Positions 1 to 8,603 of a DNA stretch of 64,000 nt are shown here, piece by piece; position 1 is the stretch's first letter, and each line of letters begins with the position of its first letter. The position numbers and the translations under genes are program-made. Source of the stretch: a virus. The notes beneath the pieces were generated by a model. That model was not told where the DNA came from, did not search any database, and saw only the letters and a program-made list of their open reading frames with translations. The stretch spans positions 1 through 64,000 of the IMG/VR virus record IMGVR_UViG_3300028800_000096. One strand, written 5' to 3'.

Positions 1-1
1 C

Positions 2-73
2 GTCGCAATGAATAGCCCTGAGTCGCCCGACGTGTTTCTGGATGTCGGCGATGTTACGCCGGAGTCCCTTTAA
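2..73 (+). CDS. C-terminal end of a virion gene (cut by window start)
   Basis: An open frame runs in from the left edge and stops at TAA (71-73), giving a short acidic tail ending in TPESL. It sits 36 bases before the next virion gene and on the same strand, so it is probably the end of a head or head-tail gene whose body lies outside the window. Nothing more can be said about its function. Confidence 0.5.
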   Translation, partial: VAMNSPESPDVFLDVGDVTPESL

Positions 74-109
74 GTCTTCCTATAATTCGTCCAACGAGGA
101 CCGCGAGCG

Positions 110-544
110 ATGCCTACAGCGACGTTCACGCCATTCTATGATTTCTCTGAGCAATCGTGGAAAGGCGTCCATGATTTCAGTTCCGATACTTTCAAGGTCG
201 CGTTGACAAACTCAGCACCCGATAAGACAGCAAACGCGAACATATCAGACATCACCGAGATCGCTGCGGTGGGCGGATATTCGTTAGGCGGTTACACGCT
301 TGACGGCGTGACGCTCACACAAGCGTCCAACGTCTCAACGGTGACGATCGACGACGAGGTGATTACGGCGTCCGGAGCCAGCGTCGGGCCGTTCCGGTAT
401 GCGGTCATTCAGAATTCCTCCGCATCTGGGGCTTTGGTCGGATTCCTGGATTATGGGTCGGCTTCGACTTTGGCAGACACAGAATCTCTGACCCTCGATT
501 TCAATCCAACGTCAGGCGTGCTGACCAACACGGTGCCATTATGA
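110..544 (+). CDS. small phage structural protein, unknown
   Basis: 144 residues, Ser/Thr/Gly/Ala rich with alternating hydrophobic residues typical of an all-beta virion protein. It starts FTPFYDFSEQSWKGVHDF and keeps short strand-like segments throughout, with no membrane segment or Cys. Proteins of this type are common between the capsid and tail genes of phages of alphaproteobacteria, but I know no assigned function. The stop overlaps the ATG of the next gene (ATGA at 541), so the two are translationally coupled. A head-tail junction or decoration role is inferred from position only. Confidence 0.75.
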   Translation: MPTATFTPFYDFSEQSWKGVHDFSSDTFKVALTNSAPDKTANANISDITEIAAVGGYSLGGYTLDGVTLTQASNVSTVTIDDEVITASGASVGPFRYAVIQNSSASGALVGFLDYGSASTLADTESLTLDFNPTSGVLTNTVPL

Positions 545-783
545 GATTTGAAGACACACAGCGGGCGCAGTTCCAGGCCCTTAAGAAGCGGCGCGATTCA
601 ATCCGCGCACAATCGGCACCTCTGCGCCAGAAGCGCGATGCGGCGAAGGCCGCTTATCTCAAGGCCGTCGCCGATCTCGACACGCAGATTTCCGGCATTG
701 AGGCACCCTTGAAAGACATCAAGGCGCAGATGGCCTTCCTTTGCCGTGGGCTCAACGGGAAAACCGGAGCAGTGAAGTCCTAA
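541..783 (+). CDS. small coiled-coil virion-region protein
   Basis: 80 residues, almost entirely charged heptad-like helix (Arg/Lys/Gln/Ala rich) from about residue 5 to 65, ending in a short loop with one Cys. The ATG overlaps the previous stop and the tailspike gene starts 4 bases after this stop. Its position between a small structural gene and the tailspike suggests a fibre-assembly or attachment helper, but no family is recognised. Confidence 0.65.
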   Translation: MRFEDTQRAQFQALKKRRDSIRAQSAPLRQKRDAAKAAYLKAVADLDTQISGIEAPLKDIKAQMAFLCRGLNGKTGAVKS

Positions 784-786
784 GCC

Positions 787-3252
787 ATGCCAGCTCCTAA
801 AGATCTGATCCACGTCATCTCTGCGACGACGGGGACGGGAAACATGACTGTGTCTGGCGTCATTCGGAATTTTTCAGATTCCGATGCGTTCGGCACGGGG
901 TCGACGACAGACGTGTTCGATTACTTCGGGTGGAACGACGATGTTCCGGGCGAGTGGGAACGTGGCACAGGTCATATGTCTGATGCCGCGACACTCGTTC
1001 GCGACACGGTTCTCGCGAGTTCCAACAGTGGGGCAGCCGTAGATTGGTCTGCCGGCACAAAGCATCTGACCAACGACATCCCGGCTGCAAAACAGCTCTA
1101 TCTCGACGCATCCAATAATCTCACGGTGCCAGGAACAATTACGCAGGACGGGAATGCTGTTCTTGATGCTTCAGACATAGGGTCTAAAGTTCAATCCTAT
1201 GATGGAGCGGTCAACCTCAAGGACTGGGGTGCGAAGGGCGACGGCATCACAAAGACGGATGGCGCCATTACCTCAGGCGACAACACGCTGACCTCTGCAA
1301 GTTCGTCATTTTCATCAGCCGACGTTGGGAAGGCTATCCTCGTTACCGGAGCCGGGACAGCCGGTGCGCTGCTGGTGACGACGATTGCCAGCATCAATTC
1401 CGGAACATCTATAGAACTGACGGACGCCGCGTCAACAACGGTGTCATCATCGGGGAGATTCGTCTACGGGACTGATGATACCGCCTCGATCAACGATGCG
1501 TTCGCGGCCCTTGTGTCCGGGCGGGCCGTTCTGCCCTTCGGTGATTACGTCGTCACCGACACGATCCAGCTACTCCATAAGAACGACGCGAACAATCAAG
1601 GTATGCGCAATCTTGAGATTAGCGCTTATGGAGCGAAGATCACCACGTCCGTCGCAGCGGGAGAAACTGCATTCCTGCTCGACGATGTTAAGAACCTGAC
1701 GCTACGCGGATTAGAAATATTCGGTGAGAACTATCCTGATTTCAACATCGAGGGCGCATGGTGCTGCCGGTTTGTTGATCTTCGGGCGACGACGCTGCCG
1801 CTAAACTTCTCGAAGCTGAACCTCCCCGAGACGACGTTCGACATAAACCTGTGGCTCAAGTTCGATAATTGCGAATTCAGATGTCTGGGGATGTACACAG
1901 GCCCCACAGCAGGCGACTCGCTGGACTTAAACGCGACTTATTTTGATGCCTGCCGCATCGGAACGGCGCGCGCAAATATGACCGTGACGGCACCTGATTA
2001 CCTCATATCGGTTTACGGATCGCGCGGCCCTCGTGGCGTGCATTTTATGAACTGTGATTTGAGCTACTACGGCGTCGCAATGTTCTACATTGACGAGCAG
2101 GTGGATGCAGGCGCGGGCATCAACATCTACGGCGGGTATATGGATAGCGCCTTGATCGGAACGCCGGTCGATCTGAAAGGTTTGGTAATCAACTTCCGCG
2201 GCGGCGTCGTCGCACACAGTACTCCGAAATACTTCGACACAGCCGTTGCTGACGTGGGATCGCAGCAGGTTCTTGACTTCTCCTGGGGCGACAGAAACGG
2301 CTCCCGGTATCCCGTCTCGTCTTCGAACCTTTTTAAAAACGGCGACCTTCGTTACGGCCTGCGTGACATAACCTATAATTCCACAGTCGATCTTACCAAG
2401 ACCGTCGAAACTGGCGCGGGTGTCTACGGCAAATTCGCAAGGTTCGTGACATCTGCGAACCGTGGCATCAATTTCAGTTCGATCGATCTGCCGTTCGATG
2501 GTGTCTATTCCATCGTCCTAATGATCCGTAATCGTGGAGATGCTCTGACGGGTAGCCTTTACGATGGCGTCGGAACAGCCATAGCCTACAATGCACTCGA
2601 CATCCCAGGAGCCATTGACGAATGGGTTATTGCGTCGGTGATTACACCTGTAATATCTTCAGGAACGAGCATTCGGCTGCAACTCACTGGCGTGGACAGC
2701 TACAATCTCGACTTCGATATTGCTTATGTCGGGTTGACCTACGGTCGTATTGCTCCTCTGCTGTCGTTGCCGCCGCCCGATACAAACATGTGGAAGGTGC
2801 TCGCCCACGACGCGGCCGGGTGGAGTCATACCGGAGACACGTCGGAGACGGCGCTGGTCAATGTTAAAATCCCCGGCGGTTATCTTGGCGCCAACGGAAT
2901 GGTGCGCATTACGACACTTTGGACTGGAACCAGCAGCGCCAATAACAAGTCCATGAAAGTGAGACATGCTGCGTCTTCTGGCGTTACCGGTAACACGTAC
3001 ACCTCGGTATCGACGACCACGTCGGCGACATCAAAATATCAGACGGAATTTCACAACCGGAACTCTGTGTCGTCACAAGTCGGAGGATTGTCTGCGGGTA
3101 CCGGAGGATGGGGCACAACGAGCCTTGGGCTAATCTCTGGCACAGTAGATACGTCGGCGGATAGCTATATCAATATCACGGGCCAACTCGCAAACGGCGG
3201 CGAAACACTGACGCTCGAAGCCTACACGGTCGAAGTTCTTTACCAATCCTAA
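787..3252 (+). CDS. tailspike / tail fibre with pectate-lyase-type beta-helix
   Basis: 821 residues. The N-terminal 130 or so residues look like a virion-attachment and variable-loop region. Near residue 145 comes NLKDWGAKGDG, and near residue 230 DDTASINDAF; together these are the signature that opens pectate-lyase-superfamily beta-helix domains in phage tailspikes. The middle has the short repeating strands of a right-handed beta-helix, and the last 200 residues are Ser/Thr/Gly rich and probably form the trimer tip. Known members bind and often cleave surface polysaccharide, so this is a likely receptor-binding and depolymerase protein. No catalytic residue can be assigned from sequence alone. 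Confidence 0.85.
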   Translation: MPAPKDLIHVISATTGTGNMTVSGVIRNFSDSDAFGTGSTTDVFDYFGWNDDVPGEWERGTGHMSDAATLVRDTVLASSNSGAAVDWSAGTKHLTNDIPAAKQLYLDASNNLTVPGTITQDGNAVLDASDIGSKVQSYDGAVNLKDWGAKGDGITKTDGAITSGDNTLTSASSSFSSADVGKAILVTGAGTAGALLVTTIASINSGTSIELTDAASTTVSSSGRFVYGTDDTASINDAFAALVSGRAVLPFGDYVVTDTIQLLHKNDANNQGMRNLEISAYGAKITTSVAAGETAFLLDDVKNLTLRGLEIFGENYPDFNIEGAWCCRFVDLRATTLPLNFSKLNLPETTFDINLWLKFDNCEFRCLGMYTGPTAGDSLDLNATYFDACRIGTARANMTVTAPDYLISVYGSRGPRGVHFMNCDLSYYGVAMFYIDEQVDAGAGINIYGGYMDSALIGTPVDLKGLVINFRGGVVAHSTPKYFDTAVADVGSQQVLDFSWGDRNGSRYPVSSSNLFKNGDLRYGLRDITYNSTVDLTKTVETGAGVYGKFARFVTSANRGINFSSIDLPFDGVYSIVLMIRNRGDALTGSLYDGVGTAIAYNALDIPGAIDEWVIASVITPVISSGTSIRLQLTGVDSYNLDFDIAYVGLTYGRIAPLLSLPPPDTNMWKVLAHDAAGWSHTGDTSETALVNVKIPGGYLGANGMVRITTLWTGTSSANNKSMKVRHAASSGVTGNTYTSVSTTTSATSKYQTEFHNRNSVSSQVGGLSAGTGGWGTTSLGLISGTVDTSADSYINITGQLANGGETLTLEAYTVEVLYQS

Positions 3253-3304
3253 TTGGCAGATTGGAACCGTTCGCGCACGTAGCAGCGAAGCATAGGACAC
3301 AGCC

Positions 3305-4015
3305 ATGATCGGTAACTTCATTGGAGCACCGATTGGTGGTGTTGTCGTTCGGGAAGACAATTCTCTCGTTGTTATCCCGGCAAATGTCGCGATCTCCGGT
3401 CAGTCCGTGGCGCTCGTGGCAGACCGTAGGATGGCGGTTTCTGCTGCGGACGTTACAATTGGAGCGCAAAGCGCTGATCTCGCTCTCGACCGTCGCATAA
3501 CGATCAATGCGGCTGATGTGGAGATCGCCGGACAAAGCTTAGTCCTTCGCGCAACCCGCTATCTCTACGTTTCAGCCAGCAACGTTGCGATTGCAGGTGT
3601 TTCCGTTACGCTGAACCTTAATAGAATGCTGCATGCGCTTGTTGCAGGCATTTCTGTTGCGGGTCAGACTGTCTTTCTCAGAGCCCAACGCGCGGCACTG
3701 ACCGTTCTGCCAGCCAATGTGGCGATCTCTGGCTATGCCATCCGGATCGCCCGGACGTATGCCATTCTGGTCGAACGTGCGAGCGTTCTGATCCATGGCA
3801 TGACGGTCCGGTTGCTCCGGACGCGGGTTCTGAGCCCGGTCGATGCACCGCCTTCTGCAACGTTAGTTCCGATCTCGTCTCCAGATTCGGCGACCTTGAT
3901 TGATCTCACTCAACCGGCAAGCGCAGTCCTTATAGATCTTGCAGCGGCTTCGAACGCAACCCTGATACCTGTCGATGCCCCCACATCTGTCACGCTTTTT
4001 GAAGATGCGGCCTGA
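3305..4015 (+). CDS. tandem-repeat virion protein, unknown
   Basis: 236 residues built of two repeat series. Residues about 21-176 hold seven copies of a 22-23 residue unit of the form V-x-A-A-D-V-x-I-x-G-Q-S-V-x-L, closed by an Arg-containing turn. Residues about 182-233 hold five copies of an 11-12 residue unit like PxSATLIDL. Both patterns suggest regular beta-strand stacking (solenoid or fibre shaft). It lies between the tailspike and the gp4-like adaptor on the same strand. I do not recognise the family; a tail-associated fibre or spacer is the best inference. Confidence 0.75.
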   Translation: MIGNFIGAPIGGVVVREDNSLVVIPANVAISGQSVALVADRRMAVSAADVTIGAQSADLALDRRITINAADVEIAGQSLVLRATRYLYVSASNVAIAGVSVTLNLNRMLHALVAGISVAGQTVFLRAQRAALTVLPANVAISGYAIRIARTYAILVERASVLIHGMTVRLLRTRVLSPVDAPPSATLVPISSPDSATLIDLTQPASAVLIDLAAASNATLIPVDAPTSVTLFEDAA

Positions 4016-4035
4016 CACAACAAGGTTTTGAATTC

Positions 4036-4716
4036 ATGGCAACCAGCGGCAGCACTGATTTCTCGATCAACGCCCGCCAGCTTATCCAGTACGCTCTGGA
4101 GAAGATCAACATCGTCGCCGAAGGCCAGTCGATGAGCGATACGGCGGCGGAAAAAGGACGCATCGAACTCAACCTTCTCCTGCATTCCTGGCAGAAACAC
4201 CCGGCACTCTGGCGGACGAGCGAAGGTTACGTTGGCCTCATTGCGAATACACCCGCGATCGCACTGACGCCACGACCCTATCGCGTTCTCGATTGCCGCT
4301 TTCGTCAAACAACCGGCATCGATATTCCAATGGTCGAATTGACCAAGCAGGAATACATGGACCTGCCCAACAAGACGACGACCGGCATTCCAACGCAATG
4401 GTATTTCGAGCCGCAGAGGGACAGCAGCAACCTTTATGCCTGGCCGGTTCTTTCCTCAGTCACGACGGAAACGGTCCGCGTTACCTATCAGAGGCGATTT
4501 GAAGACATCGACGATCTTGCCAATGACATCGACATCACGCAGGAGCACCTCGATACGGTGCGAATGAATTTGGCGGCGCGATTGGCCGATAGCTATGGCC
4601 GGGCCGGCCCCCACATCGACCGCATTATCCAACGCTCTGAATCGTTGCGCGAGGAAATGGAGGACTGCGACCGCCCGGAAACTCTGAGGTTTGTCCCGGA
4701 GACACGGTATGGGTGA
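4036..4716 (+). CDS. P22 gp4-like head-tail adaptor (packaged DNA stabilisation protein)
   Basis: 226 residues. The N-terminal half (INARQLIQYALEKINI, then a helical segment ending HSWQKHPALWRTSE) and the following beta region (YRVLDCRFRQ, QEYMDLPNKTTTGIPTQWYFEP) match the pattern of P22 tail accessory factor gp4. That protein binds below the portal and closes the filled head. The last helix carries the usual Arg-rich RIIQRSESLREEMED. Its stop overlaps the ATG of the gp10-like gene by 8 bases, the order seen in P22-type neck modules. Confidence 0.85.
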   Translation: MATSGSTDFSINARQLIQYALEKINIVAEGQSMSDTAAEKGRIELNLLLHSWQKHPALWRTSEGYVGLIANTPAIALTPRPYRVLDCRFRQTTGIDIPMVELTKQEYMDLPNKTTTGIPTQWYFEPQRDSSNLYAWPVLSSVTTETVRVTYQRRFEDIDDLANDIDITQEHLDTVRMNLAARLADSYGRAGPHIDRIIQRSESLREEMEDCDRPETLRFVPETRYG

Positions 4717-6136
4717 GTCTCTGACGCTCGATTTCGGGCTCGGCTCCGAGCCTGGACGTTATGGCCAGGATACAGGTCCGAGGCACTGGAACGCCATCGT
4801 CGAAGCCAAGCAGAAGGGCAAGGTTCCGGCTCCGATCTATGTCGAAGACGGTTTCACTGTATTCTCGCCGGGACGAACGTTCGCCGCCAATCGAGGCATG
4901 GTCGTTCTCGACGATACGACGATGTACGCCCTGCTAGGGACGGTCTTCACGAAGATTGGAGCCGATGGTCAACGCACGGGTGTTGGTAATATCGCAGGCA
5001 CCGCACGCGCCATCATGGCGCGCAATGAAGCGTCCACGGTTCAAATCGCCATCGTCATCGATGGAAACAAGTTCATTTGCTCCAATGACACGGTTACGAC
5101 GTTGAGCGATGCCGATCTGCCGGCGGCAAATTCGTGCACGTTTCTCAACCGCAAGATTATTTTCGGAATTGATGACGGACGCTTTTTCTGGTCGGCTGTC
5201 GACGATTCCACAAGCATCTCGGCGCTCGATTTTGCCGAAGCCGAAGGCAATCCGGATGGGGGTGTCCGGGTCATAGCGCATCTGCAGGAACTCTGGATTT
5301 TCGGAACCGAGAGTATCGAAGTCTGGTACGATAATGGCGATGGGTTCACCCGCCGGACCGGCGTCGTCATCCCAAAAGGATGCCTCGGAAAACATAAACA
5401 TACCATTGCCGAACTTGATAAGGATCTGTTCTGGGTCGGAAACGATAACGTCGTCTATGCGGCGGCGGGCTATGGATTCGAACGCATCTCGACCGATTAC
5501 CTCGAAGAACTAATCCGACTAACGCAGGACAAGTCGACGCTCGTCGCCACGGCCTATTTCAAGAACGGGACGGGGTTTTATGTCCTGAGTTCAGACGAGT
5601 GGTCCTGGGCCTTCAACCGGACGCTTAGTCAGTCGTCGGGACAGGCGTGCTGGTCGGAGAGATTTTCCAAGGGCGGAACGCGCTGGAAGGGGAACGGCGC
5701 GGTTAACTTCGCCAACCGGGTCATCATCGGATCGAAAGACGACGACGCTCTGTATCAGATGAGCCAGGCGGCCTTTACCGAAGCGGGAGAGGAAATCATC
5801 TGGCGAGTTCGCTGCGCACCGATGCATGCGTTCCCAAATCAGATTTGCGTCGACCGTCTGCATCTCGATCTCTTTACCGGCTTTGGACTTAACTCCACGG
5901 ATGAGAAAAAATCCGATCCGAGAATTGGCCTCCGATGGTCCGACGACGGGGGAAGGACATGGAGCAACCAGTTGTTCCGGTCACTCGGCAAGATCGGGAA
6001 GGGTATGACGCGGGTGACGTTCGACGCCCTGGGCTTGACGGGTGTTTCGGGAAGGATTTGGGAGCTGGAAAGCTCAAGCCCAACGGTTAGGGGGTTGATG
6101 CAGGCCAAGATCGAAGGCGATCTAAACTCAACATGA
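4709..6136 (+). CDS. P22 gp10-like tail accessory / DNA stabilisation protein
   Basis: 475 residues from the ATG at 4709, chosen over an upstream TTG because it overlaps the gp4-like stop. It begins MGESLTLDFGLGSEPGRYG and then shows repeated four-strand blade patterns such as ELWIFGTESIEVWYDNGDGF and LFWVGNDNVVYAAAGYGFERIS, as in P22 gp10, which polymerises below gp4 in the neck. P22 gp10 has about this length. With the gp4-like gene it defines the virion as short-tailed. Confidence 0.85.
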   Translation: MGESLTLDFGLGSEPGRYGQDTGPRHWNAIVEAKQKGKVPAPIYVEDGFTVFSPGRTFAANRGMVVLDDTTMYALLGTVFTKIGADGQRTGVGNIAGTARAIMARNEASTVQIAIVIDGNKFICSNDTVTTLSDADLPAANSCTFLNRKIIFGIDDGRFFWSAVDDSTSISALDFAEAEGNPDGGVRVIAHLQELWIFGTESIEVWYDNGDGFTRRTGVVIPKGCLGKHKHTIAELDKDLFWVGNDNVVYAAAGYGFERISTDYLEELIRLTQDKSTLVATAYFKNGTGFYVLSSDEWSWAFNRTLSQSSGQACWSERFSKGGTRWKGNGAVNFANRVIIGSKDDDALYQMSQAAFTEAGEEIIWRVRCAPMHAFPNQICVDRLHLDLFTGFGLNSTDEKKSDPRIGLRWSDDGGRTWSNQLFRSLGKIGKGMTRVTFDALGLTGVSGRIWELESSSPTVRGLMQAKIEGDLNST

Positions 6137-6145
6137 GGAAACGAG

Positions 6146-6673
6146 ATGGCCAATAACGATCTTCGGGTCCCGCACATCAACGAAAACTTGAGCACGTCTC
6201 AGGGCCGAGCCAATGATAACTGGCATCGGTTTTTTGATGAGATGTCGGCAAAGGCCAACGGCACCGCAGCAGCGCTGTCTAATATCGCCGAAGCGACGGT
6301 TTCGGACTATCGGACAGATGCCGCCGGCTTTAAAGCGCTCACGCCTGAAACGGTCTGGGATTCGACGGCCTATGTGGCATTGACTGATGGCACGACCATC
6401 GCAGTAGATATGTCGGCGGGGTTTAACTTCTCGGTGTCGATTGCAGGTAATCGAACGCTAAGCAATCCGACCAACGTCAAAATGCAGGCCGGAAAATTCA
6501 AGGTCACGGCTTCGGGCGGAGATCGAACGATCGACGTCGGGACGAACTATAAGAAAACGGCCGATCTTTCGTTTCCGGTCACGATAGTCTCAGGTGAGAC
6601 GGCCTTCATCTATTACGACGTCGACGATTCGACGCACATTAACATCACAGCCGTTTTGAACAATCCCGCATGA
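6146..6673 (+). CDS. phage tail/neck-associated protein, unknown
   Basis: 175 residues. The first 50 residues are helical (NLSTSQGRANDNWHRFFDEM), and the rest forms a small beta domain with FSVSIAGNRTLSNPTN and a C-terminal ETAFIYYDVDDSTHINITAV. This beta unit recurs in many phage tail and fibre proteins, where it is thought to be a small trimeric or decoration domain. The stop overlaps the next ATG (6670). Function inferred only from its place directly behind gp10. Confidence 0.7.
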   Translation: MANNDLRVPHINENLSTSQGRANDNWHRFFDEMSAKANGTAAALSNIAEATVSDYRTDAAGFKALTPETVWDSTAYVALTDGTTIAVDMSAGFNFSVSIAGNRTLSNPTNVKMQAGKFKVTASGGDRTIDVGTNYKKTADLSFPVTIVSGETAFIYYDVDDSTHINITAVLNNPA

Positions 6674-7422
6674 TACCCGGAGCGTTTCCAATTGTTGCTG
6701 GCGCTTCGCGGTATCGGGCGAAAGGCATCTCCTTCGATGGGTCTAGCTACCTAGAACGTTCGTCGAATTTCAGCGGCATAGCAGATGGTCGAACTGGGAC
6801 GCTCTCGTTCTGGATCAGGTTTTCAAACGCCGCTGACGATGGAAAGTCTTTTGTAATTATGTTTTCAGGCAGTTCAAGGATCGTCTTTACTCGAAACTCA
6901 TCCAATCTAATAAGCTTAAATCTTCTCGCCTCTAACGATGTAACGCTGTTTTCCTTCAGGAATACGACACAAATATTGTCGGATAGTACCTGGCACCATA
7001 TTATCACATCTTGGGATGTCAATGCTTTCGGCAATCTCCGCCTCTATGTCGACGGGGTTGACGACCTTAATCCAGCCGTAAGCGGCTCAACATCACGTGA
7101 CATTGACTATACGGATGCGCCTTTCCGAATAGGAAAATTGACGCCGGGATGGTCCGGATCATCACCATTGAAGGGTGATCTGGCCGAATATTGGTTCGCG
7201 CCGACCTATATTGACGTGTCGGTTGCGGCAAATCTCGCGAAATTCCGCTCAACGTCTGGGCGGCCGGCGTTTCCAGGTGTTGACGGGTCTTTACCGACCG
7301 GAAGCCCACCAACAATTTACGTCACTGGTCCAGCATCGACTGTCACGACCAACAAGGGCGCGGGCGGTGATTTCACGATGAGCGGCGCACTGACGGACGC
7401 TTCGACTTCTCCCTCTGACTGA
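6670..7422 (+). CDS. LamG/concanavalin-like jelly-roll virion protein
   Basis: 250 residues, overlapping the previous stop. Residues about 20-190 form a LamG/concanavalin-type lectin fold: SFDGSSYLERSSNFSGI, TGTLSFWIRFS, then STWHHIITSWDV followed by LRLYVDGVDD and FRIGKL. In the family this domain binds glycans or serves as a structural decoration. The C-terminal 50 residues are Gly/Thr/Pro rich. A surface-exposed carbohydrate-binding virion part is likely. Confidence 0.8.
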   Translation: MIPGAFPIVAGASRYRAKGISFDGSSYLERSSNFSGIADGRTGTLSFWIRFSNAADDGKSFVIMFSGSSRIVFTRNSSNLISLNLLASNDVTLFSFRNTTQILSDSTWHHIITSWDVNAFGNLRLYVDGVDDLNPAVSGSTSRDIDYTDAPFRIGKLTPGWSGSSPLKGDLAEYWFAPTYIDVSVAANLAKFRSTSGRPAFPGVDGSLPTGSPPTIYVTGPASTVTTNKGAGGDFTMSGALTDASTSPSD

Positions 7423-7436
7423 ACAAGGCAAAACTT

Positions 7437-7910
7437 ATGGGCTTTCTTGCACCCGTCGAGAACCGGCGGCCTCGGACCATCATGCGCTTTGCCAAGGCGG
7501 GCGACGTTCCACGGCTCGTTGATATGGGCCTGAGGTTTATCGAGGAAAGCTCATACAACGGACGCTTAGCCAAGAACCGGCATGCGCTGGAAAAACTCAT
7601 GCTGCGCCTGATCGAACAGCCGGACGGATATCTCGCAGTCTCAGAACGTCTGGGGATCCTCACGGGCATGATCGGTTGTGCCGCCTACGTGCACCCCTGG
7701 TCCGGAGAATGGATTGCCGGAGAATTGTTCTGGTGGGTCGAACCTGAGCACCGGGGGTCTGGCGTGTCTCTGATGGGCGCCGCTGAGAGATGGGCGAACG
7801 ATAAAGATTGCGTGCGGTTTCAGATGATCGCCCCGAACGAGAGATTGGCGAACCTCTACGAAGCGCGCGGATACATGAAACTTGAAGAAGCCTGGCAGAA
7901 GGATCTTTAG
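7437..7910 (+). CDS. GNAT-fold acetyltransferase-like protein in virion module
   Basis: 157 residues with the GNAT order of elements: RFAKAGDVPRLVDMG (helix 1 after the first strand), GMIGCAAYV strand, then ELFWWVEPEHRGSGV, the acetyl-CoA pyrophosphate loop of the R-x-x-G-x-G/A type, and a final LANLYEARGYMKLEEAW typical of motif B. Many podoviruses carry such a gene at this exact place ahead of the ejection proteins, where its substrate is unknown. It could acetylate a virion protein or be a structural relic. Confidence 0.85.
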   Translation: MGFLAPVENRRPRTIMRFAKAGDVPRLVDMGLRFIEESSYNGRLAKNRHALEKLMLRLIEQPDGYLAVSERLGILTGMIGCAAYVHPWSGEWIAGELFWWVEPEHRGSGVSLMGAAERWANDKDCVRFQMIAPNERLANLYEARGYMKLEEAWQKDL

Positions 7911-7913
7911 ACG

Positions 7914-8594
7914 ATGGCTGGTTCATTACTTGCAGCCGCGATCGGAGCGGGTGCGTCACTGCTGGGCGGCAAGATGCAGTCCGATGCCGCCAAGGCCGCC
8001 GCGAAACAACAGCAGAAAGCCATTTCGCAGGGCATCACCGAATCTCAGCCCTATTTCGAGCAAGGTCAGAACTATCTGAAACCTTACATCGGTGCTGGAA
8101 CCGATAGCCTCGGGATCATCAACGACATTCAAGGTTTGAACGGTCCAGAGGCACAAGCCAAAGCCCTGGAGATGTACAAATCGAACCCGAGCGCCGCGCT
8201 TTTGACTGATGTCAACAACGAAGCGGTGCGGAAGACGATCGGCGCTCATGCCGCCGATGGCAGCGGGAATTCAGGCTCGGCAACAGTCGATCTTGCACAG
8301 CGTCTCTCGGCCAACACGCTCAATGATTATTACAACTGGCAGAACCTGTCGTCGGGTCTCGTCAACACGGGAGCCAATGCAGCCGGAGCTGGAGCGAACC
8401 TCTCGCAGAACTACGGCGACACAATTCTCAATGCACGGACAGGACAAGGGACGGCCGCGGCATCAGGAACGGTCGGGGCATCGAATGCGCAGGTCGGCGG
8501 CATGATGGGGGCCACGAACTGGCTGAGCTACCTGAGCGGCCAGAACGGCAACGATCTGACCAAGGCCATCAGTCCCGCATCGACGCCGAGATAG
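7914..8594 (+). CDS. DNA ejection / internal virion protein, Ala-Gly rich
   Basis: 226 residues. The N-terminal segment LLAAAIGAGASLLGGKMQSDAAKAAAKQQQKA is a glycine-zipper-like hydrophobic helix followed by an amphipathic helix. The rest is Ala/Asn/Gly-rich helical repeats with many small residues. This composition and its place before two long Ala-rich proteins match the small ejection proteins of P22 (gp7-like) and T7 (gp14-like) that enter the cell envelope with the DNA. Assignment rests on composition and order. Confidence 0.7.
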   Translation: MAGSLLAAAIGAGASLLGGKMQSDAAKAAAKQQQKAISQGITESQPYFEQGQNYLKPYIGAGTDSLGIINDIQGLNGPEAQAKALEMYKSNPSAALLTDVNNEAVRKTIGAHAADGSGNSGSATVDLAQRLSANTLNDYYNWQNLSSGLVNTGANAAGAGANLSQNYGDTILNARTGQGTAAASGTVGASNAQVGGMMGATNWLSYLSGQNGNDLTKAISPASTPR

Positions 8595-8603
8595 GACGAG
8601 ATC

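Noticed and set aside
81-86. TATAAT before the gene at 110
   Set aside because: No -35 box at the right distance; it lies in a dense late operon, so it is probably chance.
1927-2217. Minus-strand frame within the tailspike gene
   Set aside because: Shadow of the tailspike coding sequence; no ribosome site and His/Cys-rich composition typical of antisense frames.
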